This document shows, one piece after another, positions 57,428 to 64,000 of a stretch of DNA of 64,000 nucleotides. The stretch comes from Coprobacter secundus (GTDB lineage: Bacteria; Bacteroidota; Bacteroidia; Bacteroidales; Coprobacteraceae), in assembly GCA_000803105.1 (NCBI GenBank), contig JTDA01000002.1, positions 248,001-312,000 of the forward strand, written 5' to 3'. The stretch's first letter is position 1, and each line of letters begins with the position of its first letter. The notes under the pieces are model-generated. The model was not told the DNA's origin. It searched no databases and saw only the letters and a list, made by a program, of their open reading frames with translations. The position numbers and the translations under genes were made by a program.

Positions 57428-58756
57428 TTATTTTTCCGGTCTCGGGACCGAATAATTCTCCAATCGTTTTTCTGCATAAATTCTAACATAATCAACGTAC
57501 ATATCTGAACCATTTCCATAGCGTTCCAAGTCAATAGGCCAACCACTAATCCCCCCAATAGCATAATTTATCAAAAATACATGAGGGCTTTCATATGAGA
57601 CATTATTGGTCGGATGCCGGAGGACTTCCATGTCATCGAAATAATAAATAGTCTCTTCCTTACCTACATATAATCCATACGTGTGAAATGTTGTAGACCA
57701 AAAAGATTTCCCTCCCATTTCCATCATAGGAACCATACGGTCATATTCTTTTTTTCTATTTCCGTTAATATCTTTTTGTCCCCAAAAATGACTGGTTACA
57801 GCATATCCTGTATGATTCGGATTACCTTTTCCAACTCCCCCATAAGCCTCTATTATGTCTAACTCATCTCCATTCGATCCTCTGTCAAGCCCTGTAATAG
57901 TCCAAAATGCAGGCCAAGTGCCGATTGCCGACTGTGCTGTCAACCGGCATTCCATATAAAACGGAGCTTTCGTCCAGAGGCCTTCTCCATCCATATTAAC
58001 AGAAGCTATCAACCCTGTACTTCCTTTAGTTCCAGGTCTCTTTCGAGCTTTTATTTTCAAGTAAGTATCTCTTTGTTCAAACGGATTATCTTGCCCGTCT
58101 ACATCTGAAAACGGCCATCCACTAAAATCTCCAAAACGAGGTTTATGTGCATTATATTTGGCATTGCGTCCATCATTCGAAATAGATAATGGTCCATCGA
58201 AATCATCAAAATAAACCAAATCCATATCTCGAGCTCCAACCGGTTTTTCTGACGGGATTCCCTGGTTCCACTTTACTCCTCCAACATTATATAGTTGCAA
58301 TTCGCACAAATCTTTAAGTCCCTTTTCATTACTTGCATAAATACGAATATTCATCGGACCTGAAGGGAACATGTCTGCATCTACTTCAAAAGTACCTTTT
58401 CCATTTTTGTCCAATTTTATCCCTCCAGGAGTCAAATTTACATCATATCCCCATTTACTCTGATTATTCTTATCCGGAGCACTCCAACAAAAAGCTTTGG
58501 CTACAGTCATCCCTTTAGCTTCAAGCTTTACAACAAATACACCTTTAACATCACTTCTATAAGACGGTTGCAATACTTGTATAGCTTGTATCCAATCGCT
58601 AAAATCTTCATTATCTGTCTGTCCATGATTAAAATCATCATAATCAGACTTAGACAAATGAGTCTGAGCCATAACACCAACAGGGAAAGTAATCAGTGTA
58701 AACAACATTAAACTACACTGCATCAAACATAAATAAGAAACTAAAGATTTCATCAT
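57428..58756 (-). CDS. GH16 endo-beta-glucanase-type enzyme
   Basis: Exported beta-jelly-roll hydrolase of 442 residues. Signal peptide about 1-30; an N-terminal Ig-like domain at about 35-160 and the catalytic domain from about 178 (MDLVYFDDFDGPLS). The family active-site motif E-x-D-x-x-E is ELDIIE, with Glu298 nucleophile, Asp300 and Glu303 acid/base. The form with the extra residue (ELDIIE) is the laminarinase-like rather than lichenase/xyloglucanase (EIDIE) arrangement. Possible substrates are beta-1,3-glucan, beta-galactans or mixed-linkage chains. It is co-transcribed with GH92 (31 bp gap). Confidence 0.9.
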   Translation of the reverse strand: MMKSLVSYLCLMQCSLMLFTLITFPVGVMAQTHLSKSDYDDFNHGQTDNEDFSDWIQAIQVLQPSYRSDVKGVFVVKLEAKGMTVAKAFCWSAPDKNNQSKWGYDVNLTPGGIKLDKNGKGTFEVDADMFPSGPMNIRIYASNEKGLKDLCELQLYNVGGVKWNQGIPSEKPVGARDMDLVYFDDFDGPLSISNDGRNAKYNAHKPRFGDFSGWPFSDVDGQDNPFEQRDTYLKIKARKRPGTKGSTGLIASVNMDGEGLWTKAPFYMECRLTAQSAIGTWPAFWTITGLDRGSNGDELDIIEAYGGVGKGNPNHTGYAVTSHFWGQKDINGNRKKEYDRMVPMMEMGGKSFWSTTFHTYGLYVGKEETIYYFDDMEVLRHPTNNVSYESPHVFLINYAIGGISGWPIDLERYGNGSDMYVDYVRIYAEKRLENYSVPRPEK

Positions 58757-58787
58757 AAAATTTTTCTGTTATTTAAAAACTCTGGTA

Positions 58788-61055
58788 TCATTTCATTTCA
58801 AAGGATGGAGGAAATGCACTTTCCGCAACCGCCCAATTTTTATTCGGATATTTTCCCATCGTAAATTCCAATACTCCTCCTTGCATCAGTTCATCATGAC
58901 TAAACCAAGACTTTTCCCAAGATTTACCATTTAATTTTACTGATTGAATATACTTATGTTCTGGAGCATAATTATGACATATTATTTCAAATGTCTTCCC
59001 ATTATCTAAACAGATAGAGGCTCGCTCAAATGTCGGGCTACCTATTACATACATAGGCAATCCTGGAGTAACAGGGTAAAATCCTAATTGAGAAAACACT
59101 ACAAATGCGGACATCCCTCCACCGTCCTCATCTCCAGGAACCCCCATTACATCAGGACGAAACCACTGATTCAATAAATTACGAATTCGCTTTTGCGTCC
59201 TCCATGGTTCCCCTGCATAATTATACAAATATGGAATATGTAATGACGGCTCATTGCCCATAGAAAATTGCCCTACATTACCTGTATGATCAGGCAACAT
59301 CGCATAGAACTCATATTTAGGCCTACCCAAAGATGTACTATACATACGCTCAAGTTCTTGTACAAAGGCCTTATTTCCCCCCATCAATTTTATCAAATCC
59401 TTAATATTATGACTCACATCCCAGCGATATATCCACCCATTATTCTCATCATAAGCGTCTCGCGCTCCCAATCCCCCTGAAAAACTATAATCAAAGGGTT
59501 TTACAAATTCACCCTTGTCATCCTTGGGATGAAAAAATCTTGTTTGTGTATTAAATATTTTCCGATAATTCAAGCTTCTTTTCACAAAATATTCATAATC
59601 ATTATTATACCCTAATTTTTGAGCCATCTTAGCCAAACACCATTCATCATAGACCGTACCTAAAGTAACTGCTACGGGCTGACGTTTTTCCCAAGAATCA
59701 ACTTCAGGAACAGTTTCTTTTTCTCCAGAAGATAAGGCGGGGAAATAACCGTTCTCTTTATAAAATTCATCTAATTTCCCCGCTTTTGCCTTTGACCACG
59801 GAGATAGTGTTTTTTCTGTAATAGCTCCTTTACATGCTTTATATGCTTTACCCAAATCAAAATTCCTTATCCCTTTTTCATAACAATCTATTATAGTTGC
59901 AACTCCATGGTTACAATTCATCCGCCGGGTATCTCCCACAACTTCTGGAAAAGTAGGCATCCAACAATTTTCCATTTGTTCTGACATTCGAACAAAAGAA
60001 TTTACCATATCGGATTCTTTCTCTGAATCGATAATTACTCTCAGTGGATGTGCTGCACGATAAGTGTCCCATAACCAATCATCATTATAAAATGGAATAC
60101 CTTCATCATTATGAACTTTTCCATCAAAACCACTATAGTACTTCCCATCTTCCGAAATGCATATCATTCGTTCGTAAAATCGATACAAAGAGGTATAAAA
60201 GACTTGCTTATCTTTCTCTAAATCACTCTGAACTAAAATTTTTCCCAATGCTCTATTCCACGTATTCCGTCCTTCTTTGAGTAACACATTTATATCATAG
60301 CTTTTTATTTCCCTATCTACATTTCTTTTTGCCTGTTCCTCACTGATAAATGAAACTCCATAACGTACTTTTACTTTTCGTTGGTCTGGAGCAAATCTAA
60401 AAACAATACTCCTATTTTTTGCAGACAATACCGTATTTTTTTCCTCTTCAGGAATACCTAACGGAATAATTTCTTCTGGGCTCTGTTCTACCTCTAAATG
60501 AAGATAAACTTTTGTTTTCGAACCTTTAATATACTGCCATCCGGATACTGTATTTTTAACAGCCCTGAGTATTCCTCCATATGTATTTATTATCAGATAA
60601 GGAGTATCTGTTCCTCTAAAATCCATCTCATACAACGCAGATTGACAAGAAGGAGCAAATTGTATTTCTGTTGCAATATTATCTAAATATACGCTATAAT
60701 AATAAGGTTTTATTATCTCATTATCATATTCATAATCAACAATATGAGTATATATATTCTCTTTCCCTTGATACGGAGATATATTAAATACATTATAGCC
60801 TCGATGTCCTGAAAGAAATACCGGTAAACCATGTAATACGTTCCCAGTAAAATCATCCCTTTGGGGGCAAACACGCATCATGCTATTAGGAAGATGAACA
60901 GTCGGATACGTCGGCACCAACATATGGCTTATATTCCCAATATAAGGATTGACATAATCAACAGGAGTTATTTTTTGATTTTTTATCGGGCTACATGAGA
61001 GCCACATTATAGAAACTAATACAGCACAACTTATAACTAATTTCTCAAACTTCAT
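58788..61055 (-). CDS. GH92 alpha-mannosidase, lipoprotein
   Basis: Calcium-dependent inverting exo-alpha-mannosidase of 755 residues. The lipobox MWLSC gives lipidated Cys21. VNPYIGNISHMLVPTYPTVHLPNSMMRVCPQ is the N-terminal beta-sandwich start, and GVPGDEDGGGMSAFVVFSQLGFYPVTPG in the C-terminal barrel is the most conserved block of the family. GH92 enzymes cut alpha-1,2, -1,3, -1,4 or -1,6 mannose or mannose phosphate; the linkage is not predictable here. With GH16 it forms a two-gene unit, probably read from the -7 element at 61165-61172. Confidence 0.93.
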   Translation of the reverse strand: MKFEKLVISCAVLVSIMWLSCSPIKNQKITPVDYVNPYIGNISHMLVPTYPTVHLPNSMMRVCPQRDDFTGNVLHGLPVFLSGHRGYNVFNISPYQGKENIYTHIVDYEYDNEIIKPYYYSVYLDNIATEIQFAPSCQSALYEMDFRGTDTPYLIINTYGGILRAVKNTVSGWQYIKGSKTKVYLHLEVEQSPEEIIPLGIPEEEKNTVLSAKNRSIVFRFAPDQRKVKVRYGVSFISEEQAKRNVDREIKSYDINVLLKEGRNTWNRALGKILVQSDLEKDKQVFYTSLYRFYERMICISEDGKYYSGFDGKVHNDEGIPFYNDDWLWDTYRAAHPLRVIIDSEKESDMVNSFVRMSEQMENCWMPTFPEVVGDTRRMNCNHGVATIIDCYEKGIRNFDLGKAYKACKGAITEKTLSPWSKAKAGKLDEFYKENGYFPALSSGEKETVPEVDSWEKRQPVAVTLGTVYDEWCLAKMAQKLGYNNDYEYFVKRSLNYRKIFNTQTRFFHPKDDKGEFVKPFDYSFSGGLGARDAYDENNGWIYRWDVSHNIKDLIKLMGGNKAFVQELERMYSTSLGRPKYEFYAMLPDHTGNVGQFSMGNEPSLHIPYLYNYAGEPWRTQKRIRNLLNQWFRPDVMGVPGDEDGGGMSAFVVFSQLGFYPVTPGLPMYVIGSPTFERASICLDNGKTFEIICHNYAPEHKYIQSVKLNGKSWEKSWFSHDELMQGGVLEFTMGKYPNKNWAVAESAFPPSFEMK

Positions 61056-61164
61056 AAAATACTACTTTTACATATAACAATACTTCTCCTTCCAACTCGA
61101 ATGGACAAGAATATATCGAAAAATCATAAGATTAGGTAAATAAATATCGTTATATATTTTGTAA

Positions 61165-61172
61165 CAAATATA
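61165..61172 (-). promoter_or_regulatory. Possible -7 element for the GH92-GH16 unit
   Basis: On the minus strand TATATTTG matches TAnnTTTG, about 110 bp before the GH92 ATG. A/T-rich context makes chance matches likely. Confidence 0.35.
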
Positions 61173-61487
61173 TTGACGGCACCTTAAATCTGTATTAAAT
61201 CACAATTAAACAATAACTTTAATGCCATAACTACATCCTTAAAGGATTTAATTTACAATACTTTATTTTTTTTATTTTTTTCTTGCTTCATTATAATACA
61301 ATCGACATTTTCTATTTAATATTAATATTTTATACTACAAAATTTAATATCAATAAGTCCATTTATAACAAAAACAATCAGATAAAACGGCTTCAAATTT
61401 TAAATACTAAGTTCCTTCACACTATTCATTACAGATTTCATATCAAAGAACAAAAAGAAACATCATTCCATATATTATATTTTTTCA

Positions 61488-61495
61488 TACCTTTG
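61488..61495 (+). promoter_or_regulatory. -7 promoter element of the riboswitch-btuB transcript
   Basis: TACCTTTG matches TAnnTTTG and lies 6 bases before the 5' end of the aptamer, so transcription would begin exactly at the riboswitch. Confidence 0.65.
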
Positions 61496-61500
61496 TACCC

Positions 61501-61680
61501 ACGGTTCATAAATCCTTCTTCAGGAAATATGATGAAAAGGGAATCAGGTGAAAATCCTGAACAGTCCCGCTGCTGTAATTCTCATAAAAAATGGAGATTA
61601 ACAAATACCCTCCGCCACTGAACCTGACGTTCGGGAAGGCGTTTTTTCTCCAGAGATAAGTCAGAAGACCTGCCGTATAA
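61501..61680 (+). ncRNA. Cobalamin riboswitch
   Basis: Adenosylcobalamin-type aptamer in the leader of btuB. The core segments are present in order: GGGAATCAGGTGAAAATCC, GAACAGTCCCGCTGCTGT, CCGCCACTGAACCTG, CGGGAAGGCG and the B12 box AGTCAGAAGACCTGCCG. ACGG at 61501-61504 can pair with CCGT at 61673-61676 to close P1. Binding of B12 should reduce expression of the downstream transporter genes. Confidence 0.96.
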
Positions 61681-61689
61681 AATCTAAAA

Positions 61690-61718
61690 GTAAAGTCTTG
61701 CGAGGCATAAGACTTTAC
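61690..61718 (+). promoter_or_regulatory. Expression-platform hairpin of the cobalamin riboswitch
   Basis: Perfect 10-bp stem (61690-61699 with 61709-61718) directly after the B12 box and 31 bases before the ATG. No T run follows, so control of translation or a loop interaction with the aptamer is more likely than classic termination. Confidence 0.65.
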
Positions 61719-61749
61719 ATGAAAAAGAAACGTACCCAATAATAAAAAA

Positions 61750-63771
61750 ATGGTGCATATACACAACCATGTCGTAGTATGCTTGTTTTTTTTGTTATAT
61801 ATCTGCACTTCTTATACATTATGTGCCGATAATGCAGAAACAGACAGCACTCGAATCTACCGCCTTCAAGAGGTGGTCTTCAAAAGTCGTGTACTCACCA
61901 AAGATATTTTTCCTGTACAAAGCCTGTCTGGTGAAAAACTTGAAAAACTAAATGCCCATTCTGTGGCAGACGCCATACGTTACTTTTCCGGGGTACAAAT
62001 TAAAGATTATGGAGGTATAGGCGGATTAAAGACCGTGAATATCAGAAGTATGGGCAGTAATCATGTAGGGGTATTTTATGACGGGATTGAGTTAGGTAAT
62101 GCTCAAAACGGAGTTATAGATCTCGGACGATTCTCCTTAGATAACATGGAAGCAATAAGCCTATATAACGGACAGAAAAGCAATATTTTCCAACCAGCCA
62201 AAGATTATGGCTCTTCCGGGTCAGTATATCTCCAATCGAAAGTTCCATTTTTCGATACAGATAAAAAATACAACATCAGAACCACATTCAAAACCGGGTC
62301 ATTCGGGCTAGCTAATCCTTCAATACTCTGGGAACAAAAATTGAATAAAAATATATCAAGCAGTTTTAGTGCCGAATATATGTATACTACAGGTAGATAC
62401 AAATTCAGATACAAAAAGATAGATGGCTATGATACAACAGCAATACGACACAATGGAGATGTAAAAGCTTTAAGAGCAGAAATCGGACTATTCGGCTTAA
62501 TTCCTGATGGTAATTGGCGCACTCGTATATATGCTTATAATTCTGAACGAGGTTATCCCGGAGCTGTAGTAAAAAACAGATTCAGTAACGAAGACCGCCA
62601 ATGGGATACAAATTTTTTTCTTCAATCCTCATTTCGTAAAAAATTTAATACATTTTACAGTTTATTACTCAATGGAAAATTTGCATATGACTATTTGCAC
62701 TATCTATCAGACCAGCGTGAAGCAGAATCACTAAATAACATCGACAATCACTATAAACAACAAGAAGGATATATCTCTGCGGCTAACCAATTTACAATTT
62801 TTCCTTTTTGGACAACAAATATATCGATTGATTTTCTTTGGAACCGGCTTGATGCTGATTTGATTGATTTTGCCTATCCTCGCCGTTTCTCTACTTTAGC
62901 GGCCTTTGCTACAGCATTAGATTTTAATAAAATAAAATTACAAGCCAGTATATTAGGGACTTTTATCAAAGAAAAAGCAAAAACAAAGGAAAATACAGCC
63001 CATCATAACCCCCAATATACTCCTACTATAATGATTTTTTATCGTCCATGGGAAAAAGGTGGTGTGAATTTTCGGGCTTTCTATAAAAAGATATTTCGAT
63101 TGCCCACCTTGAATGACTTATACTACACCACTATCGGAAACATTCATCTCGATCCTGAATACACCACTCAGTATAATATAGGAATCACCTTCGAGAAAAA
63201 TTTTCCCTCCCTATCGTTTAAACATATAGAAATACAGGCAGATGCCTATTATAACAAAGTAAATAATAAAATTGTAGCCATACCCGCCAATAATCCATTC
63301 AGATGGATGATGCTAAATTTAGGAACAGTAAAAATAAAAGGTATGGATGTTACTTTACAAGGGAGTTGGCTATTTGGCAAATCATGGCAATTAAATACGA
63401 GAATAAATTATACTTATCAAAAAGCTCAAGATTTTACGGATCCAAAAGATACTTATTATAAGGGGCAAATTCCGTACATACCAATACACAGCGGGACAGC
63501 CATAGCGGGTATCGAATACAAAGACTGGAATATCAATTATAGTTTTATATACACTGGGGAACGGTATGATTCAAGAGCAAATATTCCTGCAAACTATATA
63601 CAGCCTTGGTATACAAGCGACTTATCTATATCCAAAAAAATGAGTTTAAAAGGTATTCAGTCTAAAATAATGATAGAAGTCAATAATTTGTTCAATCAAC
63701 AATATGAAGTTGTCCGATCATACCCTATGCCCGGCACTAATTTCAGAATCACGTTGAGCGTAACATTATAA
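61750..63771 (+). CDS. btuB: TonB-dependent cobalamin receptor
   Basis: Outer-membrane corrinoid transporter of 673 residues, smaller than SusC proteins and without their carboxypeptidase-like extension. Signal peptide about 1-27 (MVHIHNHVVVCLFFLLYICTSYTLC), then RIYRLQEVVFKSR near the TonB box, a plug with LEKLNAHSVADAIRYFSGVQIKDYGGIGG and VNIRSMGSNHVGVFYDG, and a 22-strand barrel ending MPGTNFRITLSVTL. The cobalamin riboswitch in its leader and the BtuG-like lipoprotein gene 10 bp downstream make vitamin B12 or other corrinoids the substrate. Confidence 0.93.
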   Translation: MVHIHNHVVVCLFFLLYICTSYTLCADNAETDSTRIYRLQEVVFKSRVLTKDIFPVQSLSGEKLEKLNAHSVADAIRYFSGVQIKDYGGIGGLKTVNIRSMGSNHVGVFYDGIELGNAQNGVIDLGRFSLDNMEAISLYNGQKSNIFQPAKDYGSSGSVYLQSKVPFFDTDKKYNIRTTFKTGSFGLANPSILWEQKLNKNISSSFSAEYMYTTGRYKFRYKKIDGYDTTAIRHNGDVKALRAEIGLFGLIPDGNWRTRIYAYNSERGYPGAVVKNRFSNEDRQWDTNFFLQSSFRKKFNTFYSLLLNGKFAYDYLHYLSDQREAESLNNIDNHYKQQEGYISAANQFTIFPFWTTNISIDFLWNRLDADLIDFAYPRRFSTLAAFATALDFNKIKLQASILGTFIKEKAKTKENTAHHNPQYTPTIMIFYRPWEKGGVNFRAFYKKIFRLPTLNDLYYTTIGNIHLDPEYTTQYNIGITFEKNFPSLSFKHIEIQADAYYNKVNNKIVAIPANNPFRWMMLNLGTVKIKGMDVTLQGSWLFGKSWQLNTRINYTYQKAQDFTDPKDTYYKGQIPYIPIHSGTAIAGIEYKDWNINYSFIYTGERYDSRANIPANYIQPWYTSDLSISKKMSLKGIQSKIMIEVNNLFNQQYEVVRSYPMPGTNFRITLSVTL

Positions 63772-63781
63772 ACTATTAATT

Positions 63782-64000
63782 ATGAAATATATATATTCAT
63801 ATTTATGGATTATTTTTCTCACTGCAGTGTTTTGCTGTTGTCGAGATGAAAATTTTATTATTCCTTCTGAAAATGAAATTCCCGACGGAGTAGTACCCCG
63901 TCCCGATGCATCAATCAAAGGGGTTTATATCCTTAATGAAGGGAATATGGGAAGTAATAAATGCACTCTTGACTTTTTTGATTACACTACTGGAATATAT
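63782..64000 (+). CDS. btuG: BtuG-like surface lipoprotein (partial, N-terminal part)
   Basis: First 73 codons of a lipoprotein that runs off the right edge. The signal peptide ends in a Cys-rich lipobox (FCCC) followed by an acidic stretch, and then KGVYILNEGNMGSNKCTLDFFD, the start of a YncE-like/DUF5074 beta-propeller as in the surface cobalamin-binding protein BtuG. It begins 10 bp after btuB and is presumably under the same riboswitch. The name rests on this N-terminal segment and on context. Confidence 0.78.
   Translation, partial: MKYIYSYLWIIFLTAVFCCCRDENFIIPSENEIPDGVVPRPDASIKGVYILNEGNMGSNKCTLDFFDYTTGIY

Larger units (their letters stand above)
61056..61500. other. Divergent promoter region between GH92 and the btuB riboswitch
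   Basis: About 445 bp of A/T-rich non-coding DNA. It holds a probable minus-strand -7 element and the btuB promoter at its right end; nothing else was recognised. Confidence 0.6.

Noticed and set aside
61283..61621. A 112-codon plus-strand frame before btuB
   Set aside because: It overlaps the promoter and riboswitch; composition is that of A/T-rich non-coding DNA.
61506..61808. A 100-codon minus-strand frame over the riboswitch
   Set aside because: It is antisense to a clear cobalamin aptamer and to the start of btuB, and shows no protein features.

Overview
The window looks like a low-GC, coding-dense chromosome segment from the order Bacteroidales. It has SusC/SusD pairs, a hybrid two-component regulator, an ECF sigma/FecR pair, TAnnTTTG-type -7 promoter elements and few Shine-Dalgarno sequences. 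At least five proteins end in a type IX secretion (T9SS) sorting domain, which points away from typical gut Bacteroides and towards a T9SS-bearing relative. Coprobacter, Tannerella, Paludibacter or Odoribacter-like lineages are possible; the genus is inference. I saw no tRNA, rRNA, insertion sequence or CRISPR array.

Left part (1-9476, all minus): a SusC-like receptor cut by the window edge, its FecR anti-sigma and ECF sigma partners, then three T9SS-exported proteins: one GLUG-repeat protein and two paralogous parallel beta-helix glycosidase-like proteins, one with a partial internal duplication. Next (9634-21378): a PfkB kinase, an MFS transporter, a complete glutamate-dependent acid-resistance locus (gadB, glsA, an ion channel with an unusual pore loop, gadC), a Gfo/Idh/MocA oxidoreductase and a GH3 beta-glycosidase.

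Centre (21530-50507, all minus): a polysaccharide utilisation locus (PUL) of 17 genes. In transcription order: a 1467-residue T9SS-exported GH5 with six carbohydrate-binding-like repeats, a second GH5, a CBM9-like T9SS protein, SusC, SusD, two small surface lipoproteins, a BNR beta-propeller protein (candidate lyase), a third GH5, GH88 unsaturated glucuronyl hydrolase, a heparinase II/III-like lyase, GH29 fucosidase, GH130 mannosylglucose phosphorylase, a GPH symporter, GH94 cellobiose phosphorylase, a fused double esterase and a DUF4886 SGNH protein. A hybrid two-component regulator is divergent (50944-54870), followed by GH78, GH16 and GH92 genes on the minus strand.

My reading is that surface GH5 enzymes cut a beta-1,4-linked backbone, SusCD imports fragments, lyases plus GH88 remove uronic acid, esterases deacetylate, exo-enzymes strip fucose, rhamnose and mannose, and cellobiose and mannosyl-glucose enter the cytoplasm for phosphorolysis. 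The target would be an acetylated, glucuronate-bearing gluco- or glucomannan-type heteroglycan, possibly a microbial exopolysaccharide. This is inference. The right edge holds a cobalamin riboswitch driving btuB and the start of a btuG-like lipoprotein gene.
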